This document shows positions 9,367 to 19,533 of a stretch of DNA of 64,000 nt, piece by piece (positions within the stretch are counted from its first letter, which is position 1; every line of letters starts with the position of its first letter). The notes beneath the pieces were generated by a model. That model was not told where the DNA came from, searched no databases, and was given only the letters and a program-made list of their open reading frames with translations. A program made the translations under genes and the position numbers. Source of the stretch: Paraprevotella clara YIT 11840. GTDB lineage: Bacteria; Bacteroidota; Bacteroidia; Bacteroidales; Bacteroidaceae. The stretch lies in the NCBI RefSeq assembly GCF_000233955.1, contig NZ_JH376616.1, positions 62,001 to 126,000 on the forward strand, read 5' to 3'.

Positions 9367-10395
9367 ATGAATAACGAACCTTATAAAGTTTCTATCTGCA
9401 TACCCATTTATGGCGTAGAGCAATATATCGCGCGTTGTGCCGAAAGCTTGTTTGAACAAACTTATCACAACATAGAATATATATTTGTCAATGACTGTAC
9501 CCAAGATAAGAGTGTTGACATTTTGATGCAAGTATTGTCGAAGTATCAGGTACGTAAGCCTCAAGTAAAAATAATCAATCACAAATACAATCGCGGGTTG
9601 GCTGCCGCCCGTAATACCGGGATAGATGCGGTTACAAGTGATTATGTGATGCATGTGGACAGTGATGATTGGATAGAAAGAAATGCAGTTGAATTACTTG
9701 TAAAGAAGCAAATAGAGACAGGAGCAGATTACGTGATGGCAAATCATATTCAGAATTTGGGAACTTACAGGATATTTTGGGAACGTCCCCATATTGTCAA
9801 TCCCCGGCAGTTATCACTTTCGTTAATTAAGCGTTATATGCCGATTAACGTCTACGGACAGCTTTTCCATATCTCGCTTTATAGGAATCATGAAATACGG
9901 GTAGCAGAAGGAGTGAATATGGGAGAAGACTTTCAACAAGTACCTCGCTTGGCTTATTATGCCACCCAAATTGCCATAGTGGATGAATTTATATACCATA
10001 ATGAAAACACGAATAAAGCAAGTTATACCCGTTCTTCATTTAATATTAACAAATGGGAACAGGTATGGAGTTCCACTCAAATCATAATTGATTTTTGCCA
10101 AGAAAAAGGCGAAAATTTTGTACAAGCAGCTAACTTTTTACGTTTCAAAACAGCGGCAAACAGCTTGATTACACTGACAAAAGGAAAGTTATATCCTATT
10201 GAATATAAACGAATGTCCGACATCGTCAATGCCCGACGCGATTTATGGAAATCCATGCCGGTAACGCAGCAAGCATGTTTTTACCTAAGTAACATTTACA
10301 TGGTGGCGGTTTATGTAAAGGCAGCTCGAATATTAAGATTTGCACTCAATAAAATGTATAAAAAGATAAGACATCACGATATCGTAAAACCTTAA
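9367..10395 (+). CDS. Glycosyltransferase family 2 (GT-A)
   Basis: 342 residues. Starts with YKVSICIPIYGVEQYIARCAE, has FVNDCTQDKS after the first strand pair and the metal-binding HVDSDDW near residues 97-102, the classic GT2 layout. An inverting transferase using a UDP- or GDP-sugar, active on the cytoplasmic face. The start codon is 4 bases behind the Wzy-like stop, suggesting tight co-transcription. The C-terminal third is rich in aromatic and basic residues, as in membrane-associated GT2 enzymes. Sugar specificity unknown. Confidence 0.88.
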   Translation: MNNEPYKVSICIPIYGVEQYIARCAESLFEQTYHNIEYIFVNDCTQDKSVDILMQVLSKYQVRKPQVKIINHKYNRGLAAARNTGIDAVTSDYVMHVDSDDWIERNAVELLVKKQIETGADYVMANHIQNLGTYRIFWERPHIVNPRQLSLSLIKRYMPINVYGQLFHISLYRNHEIRVAEGVNMGEDFQQVPRLAYYATQIAIVDEFIYHNENTNKASYTRSSFNINKWEQVWSSTQIIIDFCQEKGENFVQAANFLRFKTAANSLITLTKGKLYPIEYKRMSDIVNARRDLWKSMPVTQQACFYLSNIYMVAVYVKAARILRFALNKMYKKIRHHDIVKP

Positions 10396-10406
10396 TGTTA
10401 TAACTT

Positions 10407-11456
10407 ATGTCAAAACAACATTCGACAATAGCTTTTATTGTTCCATATTTCGGACGCTTCAATAACTACTTCCAACTGTGGCTGAATTCATGTGCGGCCA
10501 ATCCGACAATTGATTGGTTCATATTTACAGATGATAAAAGAGATTATGATTATCCTCCCAATGTCCATGTAACTTACACGACATTGAACAAAATCAAGCA
10601 ACGGGCAGAAAAGGCATTAAACTGTCAAGTCTGTATGGATAAGCCTTATAAGCTATGCGATTTTAAACCTTTCTACGGTGTGATGTTTGCCGAAGAATTA
10701 CAAGGATATGACTTTTGGGGATATTGCGATGTAGATTTGATCTGGGGAGACATACGTCACTTTGTGACTGAAGATTTACTTACGAATAATTACAAACTAT
10801 TCAGCCACGGACATTGTACGATATTGAGAAACATGGAGGTAGTAAATCGTTTCTACTTATTGGAAGCGAAAGGAGTCATCCCTTGGCAAAAAGTTGTATC
10901 CTCGCCTTATTCCTTCTTATATGATGAGTTTGATCAAACCAACGGCATATTTGAGAAACACTTTCCTGACAAGTATCATTGGGAAACAGCTGCATTTGAC
11001 GCAAATTATAATACACGTTCTTTAAGACCGACAAGGACTACCGTACAATTGATGAAAGCAATGAACACTGATTATGTGTTTCATTGGACTGAAGGACGGC
11101 TTACCGGATTATGCATTGCAACCGACAACACTATACAAGGACAAGATTTCATGTATCTGCATTTACAGAAAAGGAAAATAGATTGCGATTTTTCACTGTC
11201 TGCTACAATCACAGATTGTATAGTTCTCCATGACAGAATCATACGAAGCATGCCAGTCACTCCCCAGAAATTCAAGCAATTATTGCCAAATAAATCAATC
11301 TTACCGTATCGGTTCGAAGAACACGTGCTTCATGTTATAAACATCATCTTTGACAATTATAGCCAGAAACCATATTTCCGTGGAACTGTGAGTTATTGGT
11401 TTGATAAACTGTTCGGGCGAACTAACAGGTACGATTATCGTTACAAGAAGTCATAA
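10407..11456 (+). CDS. DUF6625-type putative glycosyltransferase
   Basis: 349 residues. IAFIVPYFGRFNNYFQLWL at the start, IDWFIFTDD, YKLCDFKPFYG and FWGYCDVDLIWGDI are hallmarks of the DUF6625 family, common in Bacteroidales capsule and EPS clusters. The CDVD motif resembles a DxD metal-binding site of a GT-A fold. It follows the GT2 gene by 11 bases. The precise transfer reaction is not known; placement in the cluster supports a glycosyltransferase role. Confidence 0.75.
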   Translation: MSKQHSTIAFIVPYFGRFNNYFQLWLNSCAANPTIDWFIFTDDKRDYDYPPNVHVTYTTLNKIKQRAEKALNCQVCMDKPYKLCDFKPFYGVMFAEELQGYDFWGYCDVDLIWGDIRHFVTEDLLTNNYKLFSHGHCTILRNMEVVNRFYLLEAKGVIPWQKVVSSPYSFLYDEFDQTNGIFEKHFPDKYHWETAAFDANYNTRSLRPTRTTVQLMKAMNTDYVFHWTEGRLTGLCIATDNTIQGQDFMYLHLQKRKIDCDFSLSATITDCIVLHDRIIRSMPVTPQKFKQLLPNKSILPYRFEEHVLHVINIIFDNYSQKPYFRGTVSYWFDKLFGRTNRYDYRYKKS

Positions 11457-11634
11457 ACAAAAATAGGTGTAAGGCATCCAACCTCTTTTTAATCACACTT
11501 ATTGCAAACTCTTAATAGTAGAATATGGATAATAATGATAGGGCAATCATTATCGCTTAGATAGACAAAGGCAAATCTGCCGATTGTGGGAAGACGATGA
11601 AGAACTATCTCCGGACATAGAAAAACGCATTGGC

Positions 11635-12729
11635 ATGACAAAAACATTCATTCCGAAGTCTGTCAGCAGGCACATCTTGATGGCTGGCAACTATTACAAA
11701 CATCATCATCCAGGCGGAATTTCGGCAGTAGTACAATATTGGTCACGATATATTGAGGATTTGCAGTATTATCCCACATACAAATTAGGCAATGTTGCAA
11801 CAAGAGCCTGTTGGTTCATATCCTCATACCTGAGAATGGCATTAAGAATGCTAACAGACCGAAACATAAAAATCGTACACTTGCACACTGCCGCAGACGG
11901 TTCATTTTGGCGAAAAGTCCAACTGATACGCTTAGCCAAACGGATGAGACGGAAGGTTATCCTGCATGTACATGCTTCAAGGTTTAAAGATTTTTATGAA
12001 GAATCGAACCGCAAGCCATGGATATTGGAAAACTTGCAACGAGTAGACTTACTGATAGTATTGTCTGCATCATGGAAAGAATGGTTTACAAACATAGGCA
12101 TGTCTGAAGATAAAATCGTCATTCTGCACAATATTACCGAATATCCGCAAAAAAAAGGTGATAAAGTACCTCTTGAAAAAGGAAGACCTGTTCGTTTCCT
12201 TTTTTTAGGCGAAATCGGGGAACGAAAAGGCGTATTTGACATATTGGGCGGCATATCGCAACACAAAGAGGAATTGAATGGAAAGATAAAATTACGAATC
12301 GGTGGAAACAAACATGAAACCGAACTGCAAAAGCAGATAACCGACAATGGGTTGGAAAATATAGTAAATTTTGAAGGTTGGGTCAGTGGAGATAAAAAAA
12401 TTGAACTGTTGAATTGGGCGGATGTATTTATACTGCCTTCACACAATGAAGGTTTACCGATTTCTATTTTGGAAGCTATGAGTTATGGAATGCCAGTCAT
12501 ATCAACTCCCGTTGGTGGAATTCCTGAGGTCGTAAATAAACAAAACGGTATTCTAGTACAACCTGGTAACGAAGAAGCAATCGCACAATCTATAATCCAT
12601 TTTGTAGAACACCCTTCAAAGATTGCCATAATGGGCAACCATAGCCAAGAAGTAGTAAAAACTTATCTTCCTGACTATGTGATGAGCCAATTGAAAGAAA
12701 TATATGAAAAATTACTTCTGAAAAAATAA
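11635..12729 (+). CDS. Glycosyltransferase family 4
   Basis: 364 residues from the ATG at 11635, which precedes SRHILMAGNYYKHHHPGGIS, the expected first strand and glycine loop; the open frame extends upstream to a TTG at 11584 but that part looks non-coding. The C-terminal domain holds VRFLFLGEIGERKGVFDIL and the E-x7-E motif in NEGLPISILEAMSYG, followed by PVISTPVGGIPEVV. This is a retaining GT-B enzyme. The 178-base gap before it has no gene. Likely adds one sugar of the repeat unit; donor unknown. Confidence 0.88.
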   Translation: MTKTFIPKSVSRHILMAGNYYKHHHPGGISAVVQYWSRYIEDLQYYPTYKLGNVATRACWFISSYLRMALRMLTDRNIKIVHLHTAADGSFWRKVQLIRLAKRMRRKVILHVHASRFKDFYEESNRKPWILENLQRVDLLIVLSASWKEWFTNIGMSEDKIVILHNITEYPQKKGDKVPLEKGRPVRFLFLGEIGERKGVFDILGGISQHKEELNGKIKLRIGGNKHETELQKQITDNGLENIVNFEGWVSGDKKIELLNWADVFILPSHNEGLPISILEAMSYGMPVISTPVGGIPEVVNKQNGILVQPGNEEAIAQSIIHFVEHPSKIAIMGNHSQEVVKTYLPDYVMSQLKEIYEKLLLKK

Positions 12730-12746
12730 AAACTATTATAGTTACT

Positions 12747-13199
12747 ATGAAGAAAATCCTCGCCGTCGCCTCCATCGGAGGCCATTGGGTACAACTCCTC
12801 CGCATCGCTCACCCGTTAGAAGAACGTTATGAAGTGGTGTACATGTCAACCCACCCTAAATGTAAATCCATGGTCGGCAATTGCCGTTTTCATACCATGA
12901 CGGATTTCAGCCGTTGGAATGCTTGGAAAATGTTACCGGCTTCCTTCAATATTCTGGGGATTCTGCTCAAAGAACGACCGGCTGCCATCGTCACAACAGG
13001 TGCGGCTCCGGGACTGCTTACCATTATTTTAGGCAGAATGACCGGAATCAAGACCATCTGGGTAGACTCTGTAGCCAATGTACAAACCATGAGCGCTTGT
13101 GGAAAATTAGCACGCAAATTCGCAACCCACGTGTACACCCAGTGGCCGGGTCTTGCTACTGCACAAGTGCATTATGCCGGAAACATCTTTGGCGATTAA
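12747..13199 (+). CDS. Alg14/PssD-like glycosyltransferase subunit
   Basis: 150 residues. KKILAVASIGGHWVQLLRI at the start is the GGH motif of the Alg14/EpsE/PssD family, a membrane-anchored partner that recruits the catalytic Alg13-like subunit encoded next (13261). In eukaryotes Alg14/Alg13 add GlcNAc to a lipid-linked sugar. In bacteria PssD/PssE-type pairs transfer glucuronic acid or GlcNAc, which would suit the UDP-glucuronate from the ugd gene at the head of the cluster. Base composition returns to the chromosomal level here. Confidence 0.85.
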   Translation: MKKILAVASIGGHWVQLLRIAHPLEERYEVVYMSTHPKCKSMVGNCRFHTMTDFSRWNAWKMLPASFNILGILLKERPAAIVTTGAAPGLLTIILGRMTGIKTIWVDSVANVQTMSACGKLARKFATHVYTQWPGLATAQVHYAGNIFGD

Positions 13200-13260
13200 A
13201 GGCAAAACCGCCTGCTGTCCCCCGTTCTTTGACTTATTGTTACTTTAATATTTCCCGATT

Positions 13261-13728
13261 ATGATATTTTGCACTATCGGTACTCAGGCCCCATTCGACC
13301 GTTTCGTGAAAATCATTGATGAAGTGGCCGCGCATTTGGATGAGGAAATCATCGCGCAAGTGTACAAAAGTGAATATGTGGCTCAAAACATCCGTACCGT
13401 AGAATTTCTACCGCCCGATGAGTTTAACAAGTTATTCAGCAAGGCACGCCTTATTGTGGCCCATGCAGGTATGGGTACTATTATTTCCGCCATGCGCCAA
13501 CACAAGCCTATTATTATCTTTCCACGCATAGCCGCATGGGGTGAACACCGCAACGAGCATCAGTTGGCCACAGCTCAGAAGATGAAAGAACTCGGCTATG
13601 TGTACGTGGCAACCGACGCAAAAGAACTAAAAGAGTTGTTGACAACCCGGAATCTAAAACCCTTGCATGATTTGGGAGATATTGCAAGCAAAAGCCTGAT
13701 AAATGAATTATGCAAGGTCATAGGATAG
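13261..13728 (+). CDS. Alg13/PssE-like glycosyltransferase (GT28 C-terminal domain)
   Basis: 155 residues. MIFCTIGTQAPFDRFV, then LIVAHAGMGTIISAMRQHKPIIIFPR and EHRNEHQLATAQKM form the UDP-sugar binding half of GT28 enzymes (HAGxGT and NEHQ motifs). Catalytic partner of the Alg14-like protein directly upstream; the two are separated by 61 bases. Probably the last gene of the polysaccharide cluster, since a helicase gene follows one base later. Confidence 0.87.
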   Translation: MIFCTIGTQAPFDRFVKIIDEVAAHLDEEIIAQVYKSEYVAQNIRTVEFLPPDEFNKLFSKARLIVAHAGMGTIISAMRQHKPIIIFPRIAAWGEHRNEHQLATAQKMKELGYVYVATDAKELKELLTTRNLKPLHDLGDIASKSLINELCKVIG

Positions 13729-13729
13729 T

Positions 13730-16030
13730 ATGATTTGCCCCCACAGTCATCTCCGCGATTATCAAAGGAACATCCAAACGCATGTACTTGAAGCTTGGAA
13801 GTCGCACAAAAGCATCATGCTCCAGATGCCAACAGGTACGGGAAAAACCCATCTGTTGGCATCCATCATTTATGACAGTCTGAAGGAGAATGGGAAACGG
13901 TGTGTCTGGATTGTGGCACACCGCCGCGAACTGGTGGAGCAGATTAAGGAAACCATGGAACGATACGGTATTCCAAGCATCCCGAAGGAGGACGGAAGGG
14001 TAAGAGCTATGTCCATCCAATGGTTATCGCGTCATCTCACCGACCTTCACGATACACCCAACCTTATCGTCATCGACGAGGCTCACCATGCACTGGCCAA
14101 GACGTATAAGGAGTTGTGGCTGCGTCATCCCGAGGCAAAAAAATTGGGCTTGACGGCTACGCCCTGCCGACTGAACCGCAGGGGATTCACGGACTTGTTT
14201 GACGAGCTGATTACTTCGGACAGCATTACCGATTTTATCCGGCAAGGATGGCTGTCAACCTTCGACTACGTATCCATCCGCCCGGGCAGCAAATCCCAAC
14301 GATTGATAGACAACTTGTCGAAACGTGGGGCGGACGGTGATTTCCAAACGAAAGAAATGAACGAGGTGCTGAACTGCAAACCCTGCATCGAACAGTTGTA
14401 CGAAAGCGTACGGCAATATGCCGACGAGAAGAAAGGCATCGTGTATGCCATCAGCATCAGCCATGCACGGAATATTGCCGATTTCTACCGGATGCATGGA
14501 ATAAACACCGTGGCGATTGACAGCAAGACTCCGGCAAGACAACGTAGACAGCTTATAGAAGCTTTCAAACGGGGCAAGACGCAAGTGCTGGTGAATGTGG
14601 ATGTATTCAGCGAGGGCTTCGACTGCCCGGATGTGGAGTTCGTACAGATGGCACGCCCTACCCTTTCGCTGGCCAAATACTTGCAGCAAGTGGGACGCGG
14701 GCTGCGGAAGGCAGCGGGTAAAGACACTTGCATGCTGATTGACAACGTGGGGCTGTACCGCCTGTTCGGACTGCCTACGGCCTACCGGGACTGGAAGGCC
14801 ATGTTTGAAGGACGGTTGGCCGGAAAAGGCTATCGCACCACATGCAAGCCGGAATATATGGCTGCAAAGCAAGAAAAGGATCAAACGGCACGCCCCAATG
14901 GGCCGCTTGAAATGGTCATGTCGCATGAACTGTTATGGGATTACCTGAACAAAAGTAAGCCTCTCACGGACTATAATAGCACACCCCAGGAAAAACTAAA
15001 ACCATTCAAAGACCGCCAAACCGGCCTTTGGGGACTAAAATGTGGGCAGACCATTACCGCAAAGGCACAATATCCCACTTTGTTCGACGTAAAAGGCAAT
15101 CTTGCTGCCGTACGGTTCGAGGACTACCGCACAGGTATCGTAGACAAGGAGGGAAAAATACGGATGAAAACCGACAGGTACAAGCGTATGAAATTCTTGC
15201 CGGACGACATCGTGGCCGTAACAGACCGGAATGACAAGACGTCCTACATAGATTTAAGGTGTAACCGACACTACATGGACAAGCCGGTTGTGATGAAATT
15301 CGGCCAAATAGAAATACTCCAGGCAGGCCGCATGTTCTACAGCCGCACGAAGCGTATCTATGTGAACCGTTCGGACATCGACCGGCATGATTTCTTTTCA
15401 AGAGGCTTTTATCTGCTCATTTACGACCCTTTTATCACTCCCGAATTTAAATATGTAGAAAGCATGGAAGACTCCTTGAACAAGGACTATGTTTGCATAT
15501 TGGCAAATGATGAGGAAAGTTATTATCGGTTTTGCGGCGAACTGCCGGACGGAAGCATCGTGATTGCCGACGGAGAAGGAAGATACTATCATGCAGAAGC
15601 CGGTAAGGAAAAACGGTATATCGCCTGCCTGAACCCCGAAACACAAACGGAAAACTTCAAAGCGGCAGTATCAAAGTTGATAACCAAAGCAAAGGAACGT
15701 GCCGCCCAAAAGCAAGCGGACAAACAGCGTACGCAAGAAAAGAAACAGAAAGAACGGTTGGCCACCTTACAAAACGCTGTGCCGTTCAAGTCCGGACTGA
15801 AATGGGGACTGAAGTGGGGCGAGCGTATCATCGTACCGCCCATCTACCGCCGTATCCAAAAGCCGATAGGCTACTATTGTGCAATGGAAGAAAACCCGAA
15901 CCGGTGGGGTATCATCATGTTGGACGGGAAAGTCGTGGTAGAAGCCCGATATATGAACGTAGAGATAAAAGACAACGGAACGGCCTGCCTGACTATCATA
16001 CCGGGAAAGACAAAGACCGTAAAGCTATAA
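13730..16030 (+). CDS. Superfamily 2 DEAD/DEAH-box helicase with WG-like C-terminal region
   Basis: 766 residues. Helicase motif I GTGKT is at residues 36-40, motif II DEAH at about 116-119, and motif VI QVGRGLRKA in the second RecA-like domain, an SSL2/type III restriction-like arrangement. Behind residue ~420 comes a tail with aromatic-glycine repeats such as LWGLKCGQ, LKWGLKWGERIIVPPIYRR and RWGIIMLDGKVVVEARY, which resemble WG (KWG) beta-repeats. ATP-dependent nucleic-acid unwinding is expected; the biological process is unknown. No restriction or modification partner is adjacent. The start is one base after the GT28 gene, so expression may be coupled to the polysaccharide operon. Confidence 0.85.
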   Translation: MICPHSHLRDYQRNIQTHVLEAWKSHKSIMLQMPTGTGKTHLLASIIYDSLKENGKRCVWIVAHRRELVEQIKETMERYGIPSIPKEDGRVRAMSIQWLSRHLTDLHDTPNLIVIDEAHHALAKTYKELWLRHPEAKKLGLTATPCRLNRRGFTDLFDELITSDSITDFIRQGWLSTFDYVSIRPGSKSQRLIDNLSKRGADGDFQTKEMNEVLNCKPCIEQLYESVRQYADEKKGIVYAISISHARNIADFYRMHGINTVAIDSKTPARQRRQLIEAFKRGKTQVLVNVDVFSEGFDCPDVEFVQMARPTLSLAKYLQQVGRGLRKAAGKDTCMLIDNVGLYRLFGLPTAYRDWKAMFEGRLAGKGYRTTCKPEYMAAKQEKDQTARPNGPLEMVMSHELLWDYLNKSKPLTDYNSTPQEKLKPFKDRQTGLWGLKCGQTITAKAQYPTLFDVKGNLAAVRFEDYRTGIVDKEGKIRMKTDRYKRMKFLPDDIVAVTDRNDKTSYIDLRCNRHYMDKPVVMKFGQIEILQAGRMFYSRTKRIYVNRSDIDRHDFFSRGFYLLIYDPFITPEFKYVESMEDSLNKDYVCILANDEESYYRFCGELPDGSIVIADGEGRYYHAEAGKEKRYIACLNPETQTENFKAAVSKLITKAKERAAQKQADKQRTQEKKQKERLATLQNAVPFKSGLKWGLKWGERIIVPPIYRRIQKPIGYYCAMEENPNRWGIIMLDGKVVVEARYMNVEIKDNGTACLTIIPGKTKTVKL

Positions 16031-16050
16031 ATCGTTCGGCAGGAAAATAT

Positions 16051-16118
16051 GCGCCAAACAAAAAATCATTCTCAGCCAAACGATTTTTCGTTTGGCTGAG
16101 AATGATTTTTTGTTTTTA
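16051..16118. repeat. Dispersed palindromic repeat, copy A, doubling as terminator
   Basis: A perfect 26-bp inverted repeat (16058-16083 with 16088-16113) around a TTTT loop, preceded by GCGCCAAAC and followed by a T-rich tail. It sits 27 bases behind the helicase gene and just before the thiamine promoter. Its core CTCAGCCAAACGA / TCGTTTGGCTGAG recurs in three other gaps (25376, 38971, 59721). As a hairpin with T run it would terminate the helicase transcript. Confidence 0.75.
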
Positions 16119-16120
16119 CC

Positions 16121-16150
16121 TTTGCATATTGATTATTATGCGTATCTTTG
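16121..16150 (+). promoter_or_regulatory. Promoter of the thiE-thiC operon
   Basis: TTTG (16121-16124), an 18-base spacer and TATCTTTG (16143-16150) match the Bacteroidetes housekeeping promoter TTTG-N19-TAnnTTTG with one base less spacing. Transcription would start just before the TPP riboswitch. Confidence 0.7.
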
Positions 16151-16152
16151 CC

Positions 16153-16240
16153 ACTGCAAAGGGGTGCTTGCCCGATTGGGACGGCTGAGATTATACCCTG
16201 TGAACCTGATGCAGGTAATGCTGCCGAAGGGATTGTGCCT
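16153..16240 (+). ncRNA. TPP riboswitch (THI element)
   Basis: Contains the conserved TPP-aptamer blocks in order: GGGGTGC (16161), GGCTGAGAT (16183) with ATACCC, TGAACCTGAT (16201), CAGGTAATGCTG and CGAAGGGA (to 16232). It lies about 75 bases before thiE in the same direction. Binding of thiamine pyrophosphate should shut down thiE-thiC expression. The region to 16313 is the expression platform; no strong classical terminator is obvious there, so translational control is possible. Confidence 0.95.
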
Positions 16241-16313
16241 GACAAGAGACATACATCACAGCATATTCTTCTCTCCCCTTTTGTCGTAACCTTTATTTAA
16301 GAGAAAGGGATAT

Positions 16314-16946
16314 ATGCAGAACTTACAATTTATCACACATTACACGGAACAGTACGGTTACGCCGATGCCGCACGCCTGGCACTGGAAGGCGGTTGCCGC
16401 TGGATTCAACTCCGGATGAAGGACGCATCGCCCGAAGAATGGATGCGGACGGGCGCGGAAGTGGAAGCTCTGTGCCGCCGGTATGGTGCCACCTTCATCT
16501 TAGACGACCATGTGGAATGGGTGGACGTCTTGCATGCCGACGGTGTCCATCTCGGGAAAAGCGACATGCCCATCGACGAAGCCCGCAGGCTTTTGGGGCA
16601 AGACCGCATCATCGGTGGAACGGCCAACACATTGGAAGACGTGATGTTGCATGCCGTGCGGGGAGCGGATTACATCGGTTGCGGCCCGTTCCGTTTTACC
16701 ACAACGAAAGAAAAGCTCGCCCCGACCCTCGGCTTGGAAGGGTATCGCCGGATCTTGGACGGCATGAAAAAGAAAGGCATTTCGCTGCCACTGATTGCCA
16801 TCGGCGGAATTACAAAAGAAGACATCCCGGCGTTGATGGAAACGGGAGTGGACGGCATCGCCCTGAGCGGCACAATCCTGAGAGCCGGAAGTCCCACAGA
16901 AGAAACCCGGAACATCCTGAGAATATTGAACGTACAACAATCATAA
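16314..16946 (+). CDS. thiE: Thiamine-phosphate synthase
   Basis: 210 residues. Joins HMP-pyrophosphate and thiazole phosphate to give thiamine phosphate. TIM-barrel landmarks: GGCRWIQLRMKDASPEEW for the HMP-PP site, FILDDHVEW, GVHLGKSDM, GADYIGCGPFRFTTTK and IAIGGITKEDIPALMETG for phosphate binding. First gene behind the TPP riboswitch and 12 bases before thiC. In many Bacteroidales the operon starts with thiS and carries thiG, thiH and thiF between; these are absent here, so thiazole synthesis must be encoded elsewhere or thiazole is salvaged. Confidence 0.95.
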   Translation: MQNLQFITHYTEQYGYADAARLALEGGCRWIQLRMKDASPEEWMRTGAEVEALCRRYGATFILDDHVEWVDVLHADGVHLGKSDMPIDEARRLLGQDRIIGGTANTLEDVMLHAVRGADYIGCGPFRFTTTKEKLAPTLGLEGYRRILDGMKKKGISLPLIAIGGITKEDIPALMETGVDGIALSGTILRAGSPTEETRNILRILNVQQS

Positions 16947-18686
<1,740 letters not shown>

Positions 18687-18716
18687 CAAAATCTGAAAGG
18701 GAAAGAATAAAAAACG

Positions 18717-18757
18717 GGCCGTTTGTCAAGTGAAAACACTGGCAAACGGCCTTTTTT
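18717..18757 (+). terminator. Rho-independent terminator after thiC
   Basis: GGCCGTTTG pairs with CAAACGGCC around an internal loop and a small GTG-AAAA-CAC tip, followed by TTTTTT. Located 30 bases behind the thiC stop. Confidence 0.85.
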
Positions 18758-18852
18758 CGGACTTATGGATTCACTTTTGTAAAACGAATGGTTTTTAAAT
18801 GAAAAATAAAAGAAATAAAGGCCGGGCATACGTATGGCTATTGTTTTTTTGT

Positions 18853-18860
18853 TAACTTTG
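18853..18860 (+). promoter_or_regulatory. -7 promoter element of the TenI/ThiE-like gene
   Basis: TAACTTTG matches the Bacteroidetes TAnnTTTG box 25 bases before the start codon. The -33 side is only T-rich. The gene is therefore a separate unit behind the thiC terminator, outside riboswitch control. Confidence 0.55.
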
Positions 18861-18885
18861 CAATACAAATAGCGACATTGTACCA

Positions 18886-19494
18886 ATGAAATTGATATTA
18901 TTGACGCCTCCGGACTTTTTTGTGGAGGAAGATAAAATACTCACAGCCCTGTTTGAAGAAGGTTTGGACCTCCTTCATTTACGGAAACCGGACACGGAGC
19001 CGGTTTATTCGGAACGCCTGCTCACATTATTGCCGGAAAGTCATCATAATCAAATTGTCGTACACGACCATTTTTATCTGAAAGAAGAATTCAACTTACG
19101 AGGTATACACCTGAACGGAAGGAATCCGGAACCTCCGGTAGGCTACAAAGGACATATCAGTAAATCTTTCCATCATATAGACGAGTTGAAAGCGGAAAAG
19201 AAAAACTTCAATTATGTGTTTCTCAGCCCCATTTTCGACAGTATATCCAAATCCAATTACACATCGGCTTTTGACATGGAAGTGCTGAAACAGGCTTCCG
19301 CACACGGTATCATAGATAAGAGAGTGATGGCATTAGGGGGAATCACGACGGAAAACATGGCCGTAGCAAAAGAGCTCGGATTCGGGGGAGTTGTGGTATT
19401 GGGCGATTTGTGGAATCGTTTCAATATCCATTCTACACTGGATTACAAAGAATTAATCAACCATTTCCGCAAGCTGCGCAAGGCAGCCGACTGA
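18886..19494 (+). CDS. Thiamine phosphate synthase-like / TenI-like protein
   Basis: 202 residues with the ThiE/TenI TIM-barrel fold: GLDLLHLRKPDTEP, HDHFYLKEEFNLRGIHLN, SKSFHHIDEL, YVFLSPIFDSISKSNY and MALGGITTENMAVAKELGFGGVVVLGDLW. Compared with true ThiE, several residues of the HMP-PP pocket differ (LRKPD instead of LRMKD/LREK), which is typical of TenI-type thiazole tautomerases or uncertain ThiE paralogues. Monocistronic between the thiC terminator and prs. A thiamine-related role is likely but the exact reaction is not determined. Confidence 0.75.
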   Translation: MKLILLTPPDFFVEEDKILTALFEEGLDLLHLRKPDTEPVYSERLLTLLPESHHNQIVVHDHFYLKEEFNLRGIHLNGRNPEPPVGYKGHISKSFHHIDELKAEKKNFNYVFLSPIFDSISKSNYTSAFDMEVLKQASAHGIIDKRVMALGGITTENMAVAKELGFGGVVVLGDLWNRFNIHSTLDYKELINHFRKLRKAAD

Positions 19495-19533
19495 CAAGAC
19501 AAGCTACTTCTAAAATTAATACGTTATAGAGAG

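Noticed and set aside
11584-11634. Upstream TTG extension of the GT4 gene
   Set aside because: The next ATG at 11635 directly precedes the expected first beta strand; the extension does not resemble GT4 proteins.
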